Source: an uncultured Methanobrevibacter sp. (GTDB lineage: Archaea > Methanobacteriota > Methanobacteria > Methanobacteriales > Methanobacteriaceae). From it: a stretch of 54,505 nt of DNA. Where the stretch lies: positions 1 to 54,505 of the forward strand of contig CACWUH010000014.1 in NCBI GenBank assembly GCA_902764015.1, given 5' to 3'. The notes under the pieces were generated by a model, which worked only from the letters and a program-made list of their open reading frames with translations, was not told where the DNA came from and ran no database searches. A program made the translations under genes and the position numbers. Positions 15,660 through 24,373 of this stretch are shown here, one piece after another (the stretch's first letter is position 1; each line of letters begins with the position of its first letter).

Positions 15660-17135
15660 ATGATTAAAGTTTATGTTTCTAGATTCAATAGGGAAACTGA
15701 CACAGAACCTCATTTGGAGTGTTATGAAATAGAACAGACACCCCATATGAAAGTTCTTGACGCCTTGCAGGCCATCAATGAAAAGTATGATGCAGACATC
15801 AGTTTTCAAAGCTCATGCAGGGCAGGCCAATGCGGATCCTGCGGCATCCTGTTTAAGGGAAACGGTGCACTGGCATGCCAAAAGGAAATCAAGGACGGAG
15901 CAATCATTGAACCTCTCCGGTTTCCGGTCATCAAGGATTTGATAGTTGACAGGTCAAGCATCGAAGCCAAGGTCAAGGATTTGGAGCTGTCGCTTCACTG
16001 CGACCACAAATGCGAGGAGCTCGAAACCGGCATTACCAAAGAGGACTCAAAGGAAACCAAAAAGGTGAGAAGCTGCATCGAATGCTATTCCTGCTATTCA
16101 ACATGCCCTGTCGTCAACATCGCAACAGAAGAGTTCGGCGGGCCGTACCTCATGAGATACATCAGGAAATTCGAGTCAGACCCGAGGGATGACTTTGACA
16201 GGCTTAAGGAAGCCTTGGATGACGGACTGTACAACTGCACCAGCTGCGGCAAATGTCTGGCGGTATGCCCTAAAAACATCAACACATTCGGCGATGCCAT
16301 TGAAAAGATGAGGGCAATTGCGGTGGCCAACGGTTCAGGGCCATTGCCTGAGCATGTGGCGTTCAAGGAAAACATCATGAAAAGCGGAAGGTCCGTCACA
16401 ACCGACAAGCCGTCATTCATCGAGGAGGCCGAAAACGAGACAGGTTCCAAGATTGCCTTCTTTACCGGATGCATGGTTGACTACAAGTTCCCTGAAACCG
16501 GCCATAAGCTGGTCAAGATTCTTAAGGAAAACGGCATTGACATCGACGTTCCCGAAGGCCAAGTCTGCTGCGGTTCACCACTTCTTAGAACCGGCCAGAC
16601 CGATCTGGTCCAGGAGCTTGTCGACAAGAACAAGGAAGTCTTCAAGGACTACGACACTGTCATCACAATCTGTTCAGGCTGTGGGGCAACCCTGAAGAAC
16701 AACCACCCAGAATTCGGCTCAAAACTGAATGTGATGGACATCAGCGAGTTTCTGGTGGACAAGCTTGATGCCTCAAAACTGAAAGAACTGGACATGAAAG
16801 TCACATACCATGACCCTTGCCATTTGGGCAGAGGCCAGGGCATCAAGGACCAGCCAAGGGAAATCATTGAAATGATTCCCGGCGTCGAGCTTGAAGAGAT
16901 GCTGTACCCTTGCCAGTGCTGCGGAGCGGGTGGCGGAATAAAATCCGGAAAGCCTGAAATCGCAATGGACCTCTCAAAGTCAAAGGCAGAGATGATTAAG
17001 GATACCGGTGCAGAAGCAGTGGTTACAATATGTCCGTTCTGCAAATTGAACGTGCAGGACGGTTTGGATGCCATCAGCTGTGAAGACATCAAATGCATGC
17101 ATTTATTAGAATTATTAGATAAGGCTTATGAATAA
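15660..17135 (+). CDS. tfrB: Thiol:fumarate reductase (CoM/CoB) subunit B
   Basis: 491 residues with the composite layout of TfrB. An N-terminal 2Fe-2S ferredoxin domain (SCRAGQCGSCGILF, around 52-72) resembles the succinate dehydrogenase iron-sulfur subunit; two 4Fe-4S motifs follow (CIECYSCYSTCP and CTSCGKCLAVCP); then two CCG domains like HdrB (CCGSPLLRTG and YPCQCCGAGGGI). The family oxidises coenzymes M and B to the heterodisulfide while TfrA reduces fumarate, supplying succinate for the incomplete reductive citrate cycle. TfrA is not in this window, so the two subunits are encoded apart. ATG 15660 follows GGGGATAAG. Confidence 0.92.
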   Translation: MIKVYVSRFNRETDTEPHLECYEIEQTPHMKVLDALQAINEKYDADISFQSSCRAGQCGSCGILFKGNGALACQKEIKDGAIIEPLRFPVIKDLIVDRSSIEAKVKDLELSLHCDHKCEELETGITKEDSKETKKVRSCIECYSCYSTCPVVNIATEEFGGPYLMRYIRKFESDPRDDFDRLKEALDDGLYNCTSCGKCLAVCPKNINTFGDAIEKMRAIAVANGSGPLPEHVAFKENIMKSGRSVTTDKPSFIEEAENETGSKIAFFTGCMVDYKFPETGHKLVKILKENGIDIDVPEGQVCCGSPLLRTGQTDLVQELVDKNKEVFKDYDTVITICSGCGATLKNNHPEFGSKLNVMDISEFLVDKLDASKLKELDMKVTYHDPCHLGRGQGIKDQPREIIEMIPGVELEEMLYPCQCCGAGGGIKSGKPEIAMDLSKSKAEMIKDTGAEAVVTICPFCKLNVQDGLDAISCEDIKCMHLLELLDKAYE

Positions 17136-17147
17136 TTGAATTAGGAG

Positions 17148-18056
17148 TTGATTAAAATAGGAGATGCTGCCGTAAGTGAAGAGAAAGTGGTTGAAACCAC
17201 GACAATGGCTTCACCCGAAAGTAAGGAAGAAAGCAAAACCGAAAAGGAATCAACTTCAACAAAAAAATCAAAACCGAAAACCCAGTCCAGAGGAAGCGCA
17301 CGTGCAAAGCTCATAAGAGAAAAGGAAGAAGAGGAAATCAGCCTCTTTAAAGAGAACTTATACATCGTTTTTGTGGAGTGCGAAACTCCCGGAAACATCG
17401 GCTTTCTTGCAAGGACAATGGCAAACTTCGGACTGAAGAACCTGGTATTAATCAATCCCCCGAAATTGACGAATGAGGCATACTATCAGGCCACACACGG
17501 CAAATACATTGTAGAGAATGCCAAGATTTATCCTACACTGGACGATTTCTACCAGTCCCAGAGGATTGACTTCAAGGTCGCTTCAACCGGAATGGCCGGA
17601 GGAAGCTATAACCTGTCAAGAATCCCGATAAGGCCTGAAGAGCTTGGAAAGACCATGAACGTTTCAAATAAAATAGCAATATTATTTGGAAGGGAAGGAG
17701 ACGGACTTTCAAATAAGGAAATCGGCGACTGCGACATCTGCGTATCGATTCCAACAGACCCCACCTATCCTGTCATGAACATCTCCCATGCGGCTGCAAT
17801 AATATTCTATGAGCTGTTTAAAAACAAGCATGACTATAGGGTGGAAGGCCTTAACGAAAGCAGCGATTTGGAAAAGAAGTATCTGGTAAAGGACATGGAG
17901 GAACTGATTGATTGCCTGGACATTCCCGAGCACAAGAAAAGAAACGGCCTCAAGACATTCAACAACATCGTTTCAAGGGCATTCATAACAGGACGAGAGA
18001 TACATACCATGAAAGGTATATTAAGACGATTGAAAAATAAGATTGGTGAACAATGA
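17148..18056 (+). CDS. TrmJ-like SPOUT RNA methyltransferase with charged N-terminal extension
   Basis: 302 residues as drawn. The catalytic SPOUT domain starts near residue 70 (LYIVFVECETPGNIGFLAR, then FGLKNLVLINP) and contains the knot motifs LFGREGDGLSNKEIG and IPTDPTYPVMNISHAAA, matching TrmJ-type tRNA (Cm32/Um32) methyltransferases. The first ~65 residues are Glu/Ser/Thr/Lys-rich and low complexity, unusual for the family. The start is uncertain: the TTG at 17148 lies directly against GGAG, so GTG 17187 or ATG 17205 may be used. It overlaps the next gene by four bases (ATGA). Substrate assignment to tRNA position 32 is by family only. Confidence 0.85.
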   Translation: MIKIGDAAVSEEKVVETTTMASPESKEESKTEKESTSTKKSKPKTQSRGSARAKLIREKEEEEISLFKENLYIVFVECETPGNIGFLARTMANFGLKNLVLINPPKLTNEAYYQATHGKYIVENAKIYPTLDDFYQSQRIDFKVASTGMAGGSYNLSRIPIRPEELGKTMNVSNKIAILFGREGDGLSNKEIGDCDICVSIPTDPTYPVMNISHAAAIIFYELFKNKHDYRVEGLNESSDLEKKYLVKDMEELIDCLDIPEHKKRNGLKTFNNIVSRAFITGREIHTMKGILRRLKNKIGEQ

Positions 18057-18883
18057 GACGACCTAGAGTAGTGGATTTCAGCAGATTCATCCTCAAATAC
18101 ATATTCAACTGGAGATTCAGGATAGCTGAATTCACTAAAAAATCAAAGATATACAAAAGATTCATCGACAAGTTTCTCTTTGAAGATGATGAAATCATTG
18201 TCATACCAAATACCATAAACATCAATCAGAAGATAGAATCCGAAGGCTCCGAGTTTCTGCCAACCGAAATTATAAAAGAGGTCATTAAACGTTGCGACGA
18301 TATTGTTTTGATGAACACCTGCCTTTGCAGAAGCTCAAACGACTGTCAGGATTATCCTCAAGACATCGGATGCATTTTCCTTGGACCGACTTCAAGAAAA
18401 ATCCCAAAACATGTCGGCAGAAAGGCCACTGTTGAGGAAGCCCTGGCGCAGGTTGACAGAGCAGATGCCGCCGGTTTGAGCCACATTATCGGAAGGAACA
18501 AGATTGATACTGTTTGGATGAATATCCATCCGGGAAAGGGGCTTTTGACAATATGCCACTGCTGTCCGTGCTGCTGTCTTTGGAAAGTCTATCCGAATCT
18601 GGATGATGAGATAAGCGACAAGCTGGAAAGGCTTGACGGTGTCAGCGTCAAGCTTCATGAAGAAAACTGCAGAATGTGTAAGAAATGCCTGGATGAGGTC
18701 TGCATGTTTCAGGCCATCGGCATGAAAGACAATAAGATTACTATTGATTATGATATATGCAGAGGCTGCGGCCTTTGCGTCAATACATGTAAATTCGGCG
18801 CCATTACGATTGACTACACCGACGAAACCATAGACAATGTGGTCAACAGAATGGAAGACCTGATTGAAATTAAAGAATTATAG
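18053..18883 (+). CDS. 4Fe-4S cluster-binding protein
   Basis: 276 residues, soluble but with a basic hydrophobic N-terminus (FSRFILKYIFNWRFRIAEF). A cysteine-rich middle (MNTCLCRSSNDCQDYPQD and TICHCCPCCCLWK) precedes a C-terminal ferredoxin-like domain with CRMCKKCLDEVC and CRGCGLCVNTCKFGAI. The layout resembles uncharacterised archaeal ferredoxin-fold proteins with an extra N-terminal cysteine cluster. The start overlaps the methyltransferase stop (ATGA), so both are translated from one message with dcd and glyS. The redox partner and reaction are unknown. Confidence 0.8.
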   Translation: MRRPRVVDFSRFILKYIFNWRFRIAEFTKKSKIYKRFIDKFLFEDDEIIVIPNTININQKIESEGSEFLPTEIIKEVIKRCDDIVLMNTCLCRSSNDCQDYPQDIGCIFLGPTSRKIPKHVGRKATVEEALAQVDRADAAGLSHIIGRNKIDTVWMNIHPGKGLLTICHCCPCCCLWKVYPNLDDEISDKLERLDGVSVKLHEENCRMCKKCLDEVCMFQAIGMKDNKITIDYDICRGCGLCVNTCKFGAITIDYTDETIDNVVNRMEDLIEIKEL

Positions 18884-18901
18884 AATTATTTGTGTGAAAA
18901 T

Positions 18902-19489
18902 ATGGCAATTTTAAGTGACAAGACTATAAAGGAATATTTAAAGGAAGGCAAAATTGGATTTGACCCTTTGACAGATGAAAAGCAGATACAGCCATCCTCC
19001 ATTGACATGAGACTGGGGGATGAGTTCAAGGTATTCAAGGTGATTAGAAAGCCTTACATCGATCCGGACGACGAGGAGGACCTCGCATCCTATATGGAAT
19101 CAACGATTGTGCCTGAAGGCGAAGCGTTCATAATCCATCCGAACGAATTTGCCCTAGCCACCACACTAGAATATGTCAAATTACCTGATGACATCGTTGC
19201 AAGAGTGGAAGGCCGCTCAAGCATGGGAAGGTTAGGCGTTACAATGCACGTTACGGCAGGCTTCATCGATCCAGGATTTGAAGGCAGGATTACCTTGGAG
19301 ATATCCAACATCGGTTCAATGCCGGTGGCACTGTATCCTGGCCAAAGAGTATGCCAAATTGTTTTTGAAACAATGACCACACCTTCCGAGTTGCCTTATG
19401 GACACCCAGAAAGAAACAGCAAGTACATGGGCCAGACCCGCCCTGAAAGCAGCAGAATTAAATTAGACTATGAACTGAAAAAAGATTAG
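18902..19489 (+). CDS. dcd: dCTP deaminase (possibly bifunctional dCTP deaminase/dUTPase)
   Basis: 195 residues from ATG 18902 (MAILSDKTIKEYL), the usual start of the family; a GTG 12 bases earlier would add a non-conserved MCEN. The trimeric dUTPase-like fold is marked by QPSSIDMRLGDEF, VARVEGRSSMGRLGVTMHVT and AGFIDPGFEGRITLEISN. In some methanogens the enzyme converts dCTP directly to dUMP; whether this one is bifunctional cannot be read from sequence by eye. It lies 18 bases after the Fe-S gene and 12 bases before glyS. Confidence 0.93.
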   Translation: MAILSDKTIKEYLKEGKIGFDPLTDEKQIQPSSIDMRLGDEFKVFKVIRKPYIDPDDEEDLASYMESTIVPEGEAFIIHPNEFALATTLEYVKLPDDIVARVEGRSSMGRLGVTMHVTAGFIDPGFEGRITLEISNIGSMPVALYPGQRVCQIVFETMTTPSELPYGHPERNSKYMGQTRPESSRIKLDYELKKD

Positions 19490-19501
19490 GAGATAACGTT
19501 T

Positions 19502-21196
19502 ATGAATCACGATAAAATGTCAAATGTCAGCGCGAAAAGAGGATTTTTATGGCCATCTTTTGAAATATACTCCGGAGTGTCCGGATTCACCGACTACGGA
19601 CCGCTTGGAGCAAGCCTGAAGAACAACATCATGCAGAAATGGAGAAAGCAGTACGTTTCAGGAGAAGGATTCTATGAAATCGAAGGCCCTACCGTAATGC
19701 CTAAAGAGGTTTTAAAAGCATCAGGACATGTCGACAACTTTACCGATCCTATGTGCAAATGTGAAGCTTGTGGAGAGGTATTCAGAGCAGACCACATCAT
19801 CGAAGAGGTAATCGGAGAGGACGTGGAAAGCCTTGAAAACGAGGAACTTGACCAGATTGTAATCGACAACAATATCGTCTGTCCGGAATGCGGAGGAAAG
19901 CTGTCCAACATCTGGAACTACAACCTGATGTTTAAAACAGAAATCGGTGCCAAAGGAGATAAGGTGGGCTACATGAGGCCTGAAACGGCACAGGGAATTT
20001 TCATTCTCTTCAAACGTCTCGAAAGGTTTTTCAGAGGAAAATTGCCGTTTGGTGCAGTCCAGCTAGGAAAGGCATACAGAAATGAGATTTCACCAAGGCA
20101 GGGTGTAATCAGGCTCAGGGAATTCACACAGGCCGAAGCTGAAATCTTTTTAAACCCAAAGGACAAGACACACCCTAAATTCTCACAGATTGAAGATGTG
20201 GTATTGCGCCTGAACTCACAGGAAGTGCAGGAAAAGAATCTGGAGCCTTTGGAAATAACCGCACGTGAAGCGTTGGACAAAGGCATCGTAGCAAATGAAA
20301 TGCTGATCTATCAGCTATACCTTGCCCGCAAGTTTTTAACCGAAATTGGAATTCCTGAAGATGTCTTGAGGTTCAGACAGCACCTCGCTGGAGAGATGGC
20401 ACACTATGCCCTTGACTGCTGGGATGTTGAAGTTCTAACAGACAAATACGGATGGGTTGAAATCATCGGAATTGCAGATAGGGGCGACTATGACCTCACA
20501 TCACACTCACAATACAGCAATGACGAACTGAACGTATTCGTCGAATATGATGAGCCTAAAAAGGTCCAAAAGACCATTGTCAAACCTAACCTGTCCAAAT
20601 TCGGACCTATATTCAAGGGAGATTCACCAAAGGTCAAACAGGCCATTGAAGAGGCCGATATAAATGAAATTAAGGATGCCCTTGAAAAGGACGGCAAGTT
20701 CACCGTTGAACTGGACAAGGCCTATGAGGTTACAGAAGACCTGCTCATCTTTGAGGATATCGAAGAGGAGATAACCGGTGAAAAGATAGTTCCCCACGTC
20801 ATTGAGCCTTCATTCGGTATTGACCGCATAACCTATTCAGTGCTATTGCATTCATTTGCCGAAACAGATGAAAAAGACTACTTCAAATTCGACAAGTCAG
20901 TGGCTCCGGTGCAATTGGGAATATTCCCTCTTGTAAACAAGGAAGGCCCTCGTGAAATAGCTCAGGAATTGACAGAAACCCTAAGAATGGCAGGATTTAC
21001 TGTCGAATATGATGCTACTGGAACAATTGGCAAAAGATATGCGAGAGCTGATGAAATTGGAGTTCCTCTTGCCGTTACAGTGGACTTCGATACATTGGAA
21101 GACAACCAGGTCACAGTAAGGGACAGGGACAGCGAAGCCCAGGAAAGAATCCCTATTGCAGACTTGAAGGATTACCTGGAAAATTATTATAAATGA
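19502..21196 (+). CDS. glyS: Glycyl-tRNA synthetase, archaeal/eukaryotic alpha2 type
   Basis: 564 residues of the class II alpha2-type enzyme: ARGFLWPSFEIYSG-like N-terminus, GPLGASLKNNIMQKW, zinc-type cysteines (CKCEACGE and CPECGG), motif 2 region GKAYRNEISPRQGVIRLREF, motif 3 region EPSFGIDRITYSVLLHSF and an HGTP anticodon-binding domain (LGIFPLVN, VEYDATGTIGKRYARADE). It charges tRNA-Gly in the cytosol. The start ATG 19502 follows TAGGAGATAAC. It is the last gene of the operon and ends in a bidirectional hairpin. Confidence 0.97.
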   Translation: MNHDKMSNVSAKRGFLWPSFEIYSGVSGFTDYGPLGASLKNNIMQKWRKQYVSGEGFYEIEGPTVMPKEVLKASGHVDNFTDPMCKCEACGEVFRADHIIEEVIGEDVESLENEELDQIVIDNNIVCPECGGKLSNIWNYNLMFKTEIGAKGDKVGYMRPETAQGIFILFKRLERFFRGKLPFGAVQLGKAYRNEISPRQGVIRLREFTQAEAEIFLNPKDKTHPKFSQIEDVVLRLNSQEVQEKNLEPLEITAREALDKGIVANEMLIYQLYLARKFLTEIGIPEDVLRFRQHLAGEMAHYALDCWDVEVLTDKYGWVEIIGIADRGDYDLTSHSQYSNDELNVFVEYDEPKKVQKTIVKPNLSKFGPIFKGDSPKVKQAIEEADINEIKDALEKDGKFTVELDKAYEVTEDLLIFEDIEEEITGEKIVPHVIEPSFGIDRITYSVLLHSFAETDEKDYFKFDKSVAPVQLGIFPLVNKEGPREIAQELTETLRMAGFTVEYDATGTIGKRYARADEIGVPLAVTVDFDTLEDNQVTVRDRDSEAQERIPIADLKDYLENYYK

Positions 21197-21210
21197 GTTC
21201 AAACTCATTT
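21191..21210. terminator. Bidirectional hairpin between glyS and the FilR1-type regulator
   Basis: AAATGAGTT (21191-21199) and AACTCATTT (21202-21210) are perfect inverted arms; the terminal pairs would open to give a workable loop. The glyS stop lies in the left arm and the regulator's stop in the right arm. T-rich sequence follows on the plus strand. Confidence 0.55.
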
Positions 21211-21990
21211 ATTTCTCTTTTTGAAGTTTTTAAACAGATTATTGGCCCATCTTAATGAATCCCTGTTTCTGGAAGTCACGAGCCTGTTTTGATCAAACTG
21301 CCCGTTTTCCTTGAAAAGGCCCAGAATCATCATCTTGTCAGTGACAATCAGAAGGAAGTTGTTCTTACCCTTAAAGGATGACAGGTATTCTGATTGCGAT
21401 TTCTTTTCATAGATTTCATAGACCTCATGGGAAGCCATGATTTCAACATGCTTGCCCTTTTTCACCAGATAATTCAGCTGCTTGTTGAAATTGAGGTGAT
21501 AGAAAGGAAGAACGCAACGCACCCTATTTGCATCGCTCAGAGCATCTTCAATGAAATTATAGATCTTATATGCATCGATGCCACCCGATTCCAACAGACT
21601 TGAATGATCAAGCATATACAGTTCATTTATGGATTGTTCAGGAATCCTACTAACAACATGTCCTTCAATCATGTTGAAAAATCTATTCAATAGATTTACA
21701 ACATCTTTAAGTTCCAGGACATGCCTCATTATCACTTTAAGAGAGTTGGACAGATAATACTTGTTGGATTCGCGGTAGACAAATTCCTTAAGTTCCAATC
21801 CGTGGATTGTGCTAGAAATGGAACTGTAGCTTAACCGGGTGAAATCCGCCAGGTCCTTCATGTTCTGAGGCTTTTCAAACAATGCAGCCAATATCTTCAA
21901 TCTTATGATGGAATTTGCTGCGAACTTAACGTCTTCGGACACATAATCATAGTTTTCGAGATAGTTCTTATTTTCATTCACGATAATCAC
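21205..21990 (-). CDS. Winged-helix transcriptional regulator, FilR1 type
   Basis: 261 residues. The N-terminal 90 form a MarR/ArsR-like winged helix (IRLKILAALFEKPQNMKDLA, then LSYSSISSTIHGLELKEFV). The C-terminal part resembles the FilR1 middle domain of methanogen regulators (VRCVLPFYHLNFNKQLNYL, LLIVTDKMMILGLFKENGQ). FilR1 was described as a methanogenesis/filament regulator in Methanosaeta-type archaea; relatives are common in methanogens with unknown ligands. The gene is divergent from a TIM-barrel hydrolase, suggesting it may control that transcript, itself, or both. ATG 21990 follows GGTGAT. Confidence 0.8.
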   Translation of the reverse strand: MIIVNENKNYLENYDYVSEDVKFAANSIIRLKILAALFEKPQNMKDLADFTRLSYSSISSTIHGLELKEFVYRESNKYYLSNSLKVIMRHVLELKDVVNLLNRFFNMIEGHVVSRIPEQSINELYMLDHSSLLESGGIDAYKIYNFIEDALSDANRVRCVLPFYHLNFNKQLNYLVKKGKHVEIMASHEVYEIYEKKSQSEYLSSFKGKNNFLLIVTDKMMILGLFKENGQFDQNRLVTSRNRDSLRWANNLFKNFKKRNK

Positions 21991-22166
21991 CTATGTGGTA
22001 TTACTTACAAGAGTATTTTTATTACTGAAAAATATAAAATCTCTTGAAGTGAACAAATGCTAAAAACCGCACTTGCAAAAACTTTATAAATGAAAAAATT
22101 TTTAGATATTTTTTTAAATTATGAAAAATATACTAAAAGCAAGTAAATATTCACAAAGGGATAACC

Positions 22167-22922
22167 ATGATAGACACACATATGCATGCTGATGCAAGAA
22201 GCGGAGAAGACTTTAGGGAAATGTATCTGGCCGGAATCGACTGCGCAATAACCTGCAGCTATTATCCATACAAGATTCCCCAGGACATCGTATTGTTGAA
22301 TCATCTAAACAGGATTCTTGAACTGGACACCAAAAGGGCTGCGGAATACGGGCTTGAGTTGAAGGTCGCCCTCGGAATCCATCCGACAAACTCAAATGTG
22401 AAGCCTGATGCAATCTTTGAAAGCCTGTATAGATGGATTGAAGCAGACCAAATCATTGCCATAGGAGAGATAGGCCTTGAGGATTTGACTGACAATGAAA
22501 TCGACATCTTCAAAAGGCAACTGGACATAGCCGACGAAACCAAGTCAAAGGTAATCATCCATACGCCAAGGAAAAACAAATCAGAAGTCCTGAAAGTGAT
22601 TCTTGATATCCTTCCGCAGCATATCGATGAAAGCCAGGCAGTAGTTGACCACATCAATCCACATGTCATTGGAGATGCCATTGATTCCGAGTGCATGCTG
22701 GGCCTGACCGTGCAGCCCCAGAAAATGGACAAGTTTGAAGCGATATCCATTTTAGACGAATACGGCTTTGACAGATTTCTGTTGAACAGTGACATCAGCA
22801 ACAAGGAATCCGACCCCCTTTCAGTTCCAAAAACCGTCCGTGAGCTTGAAAGGCAGGGATACAATAAAAGCGAAATCGAAAAGGTCTCAAGCGAAAACGC
22901 AAAGAAATTCTTCATGATATAA
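22167..22922 (+). CDS. TatD-like TIM-barrel metal-dependent hydrolase
   Basis: 251 residues with the amidohydrolase/TatD pattern. The N-terminal metal pair MIDTHMHAD, the conserved ALGIHP, the IAIGEIGLEDL strand carrying the metal-bridging Glu, KVIIHTPR and the late LLNSDIS with the final Asp fit family metal-ligand positions. The group corresponds to predicted archaeal TIM-barrel hydrolases (COG1099 type), whose substrate is not established. Its stop overlaps the ATG of the next membrane gene by one base (TAATG), so both products are coupled. It is distinct from the canonical TatD gene elsewhere in the window. Confidence 0.85.
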   Translation: MIDTHMHADARSGEDFREMYLAGIDCAITCSYYPYKIPQDIVLLNHLNRILELDTKRAAEYGLELKVALGIHPTNSNVKPDAIFESLYRWIEADQIIAIGEIGLEDLTDNEIDIFKRQLDIADETKSKVIIHTPRKNKSEVLKVILDILPQHIDESQAVVDHINPHVIGDAIDSECMLGLTVQPQKMDKFEAISILDEYGFDRFLLNSDISNKESDPLSVPKTVRELERQGYNKSEIEKVSSENAKKFFMI

Positions 22923-23824
22923 TGAACATAATTGAAAAGCTCCCCATTCCAATTTCAGGATTGATTCTTGCGACATTGTCCCTCGGCAATCTGCTCCATG
23001 ACATTCATCCCTATTTAAGATATGCCTTTGGAGGGATAGGAACTTTGATTTTAATTCTGATGATATTGAAAATCGTTTTATATCCCCAAAGCATAAGGGA
23101 GGACTTTAAAAATCCCATCATCCTCAGCAGTTCAGGGACATTTACCATGAGTTTGATGATTCTATCTACATATCTTGTATCATTTATGTCAAGTATTGCA
23201 TATGCCATATGGATAATTGGAATTGCCCTTCATATTATGCTAGTTATCTACTTCACATACCATTTCGTAATACGTAAATTTGATATTTCAACAGTCTATC
23301 CTACATGGTGGATAGTCTATGTCGGAATAACCATGGGTGCAATCACAGCCCACTTCCACGGGATTCACGAAATGGACTTCATATTCTTCATCATCGGATT
23401 TTGCGGAATGCTGGCATCCACCCCGTTGGTGCTGTACCGGGAGTTCGTTTATAAGCAGATTCCCGACCAGAACAAGCCTCTGACATGCATCTTCACTGCA
23501 CTTTTCAGCATATTGATTTTCGGATACCTCAATTCCACCCAATACATTTCAAATGAATTTGTCTTTGGCCTATATTTGATAGCTTGCCTGTTCTACCTGT
23601 TTTCATTATATAAGCTCATAAGCTACAGACATCTGGACTTCTACCCAAGCTTTTCGGCATTCACGTTTCCATTCGTAATAAGCGCACTTGCCACAAAAGG
23701 GATTGCGGGCAAGGTCATCTCAAATATCATGCTGAATGACATTCTGATTTTCGAAACAGTTATGGCAACAGTTCTGGTAACCTATGTGCTGATTAAATAT
23801 GCACAATTCTTAAAAAATAGTTAA
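22922..23824 (+). CDS. TDT-family transporter (TehA/exfoliative toxin A/B-like)
   Basis: 300 residues with ten hydrophobic segments. The start LPIPISGLILATLSLGNLLH is the hallmark of the tellurite-resistance/dicarboxylate transporter family, which also covers anion-channel-like SLAC proteins. Members carry organic acids or anions; 'exfoliative toxin' is only a legacy label. It is translationally coupled to the TIM-barrel hydrolase (TAATG), hinting that the transporter and hydrolase handle the same compound. It ends in a bidirectional hairpin. Confidence 0.85.
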   Translation: MNIIEKLPIPISGLILATLSLGNLLHDIHPYLRYAFGGIGTLILILMILKIVLYPQSIREDFKNPIILSSSGTFTMSLMILSTYLVSFMSSIAYAIWIIGIALHIMLVIYFTYHFVIRKFDISTVYPTWWIVYVGITMGAITAHFHGIHEMDFIFFIIGFCGMLASTPLVLYREFVYKQIPDQNKPLTCIFTALFSILIFGYLNSTQYISNEFVFGLYLIACLFYLFSLYKLISYRHLDFYPSFSAFTFPFVISALATKGIAGKVISNIMLNDILIFETVMATVLVTYVLIKYAQFLKNS

Positions 23825-23825
23825 A

Positions 23826-23845
23826 AAGTAGAGATAACTCTACTT
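23826..23845. terminator. Bidirectional hairpin between the TDT transporter and sepF
   Basis: AAGTAGAG (23826-23833), loop ATAA, CTCTACTT (23838-23845): a perfect 8-bp stem with a four-base loop. The right arm includes the first bases of the sepF stop codon on the minus strand. Confidence 0.65.
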
Positions 23846-24368
23846 ATCCTTTGTTAAGCACTTTAACTTTCTTAGGAGATATGATAATCAGGTTCTTGTC
23901 TTCACTGCGTGCAAGCAACAATGCCTGAGCGTTGTATTTTGATCTCATCATATTGATTTTATCCTTAGCCAATTTAAAGTTAGGAGCACTTTCCCTTTCC
24001 AAAAATGACAGATCAACAATGACAGGATTATTCTCACCAAGCACCTGATCCACAACATAATTAATGTCATCGATTGTTTTTGGCCTGATTAAAACGATTT
24101 CATAATATGACTGTTCCGGAATGATTACAACATCATCAAAATCATCATAAACGGGAGTTGGCCTTGAATTAGGGACTGTAGGATTTGGTTGCGTTTTAGG
24201 AGTTGGCCTGTACTGCTGTTGAGGAGGTGCCTGTGGCCTATTGAAATCTTCTTTAGGTTTTATAATGTCACGAATAGAATCCATAACGCTTGGTCCGTTT
24301 TTCTGTGCACTGCCTGATTCCGTTTCTTCAAATCCCAAACTTCTTTTTAAATCATCTGTGAAACTCAT
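23844..24368 (-). CDS. sepF: Cell division protein SepF (archaeal)
   Basis: 174 residues: an N-terminal amphipathic helix (MSFTDDLKRSLGF) that would target the membrane, a Pro/Gln-rich flexible linker (about 50-75), and the C-terminal SepF domain (YYEIVLIRPKTIDDINYVVD, NPVIVDLSFLERESAPNFKL, ALLLARSEDKNLIIISP). Archaeal SepF anchors FtsZ to the membrane, and in Methanobrevibacter smithii it has been shown to act this way. It lies 5 bases after the DUF1611 gene, so the two are co-transcribed. ATG 24368 is the only plausible start. Confidence 0.93.
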   Translation of the reverse strand: MSFTDDLKRSLGFEETESGSAQKNGPSVMDSIRDIIKPKEDFNRPQAPPQQQYRPTPKTQPNPTVPNSRPTPVYDDFDDVVIIPEQSYYEIVLIRPKTIDDINYVVDQVLGENNPVIVDLSFLERESAPNFKLAKDKINMMRSKYNAQALLLARSEDKNLIIISPKKVKVLNKG

Positions 24369-24373
24369 TTAAA

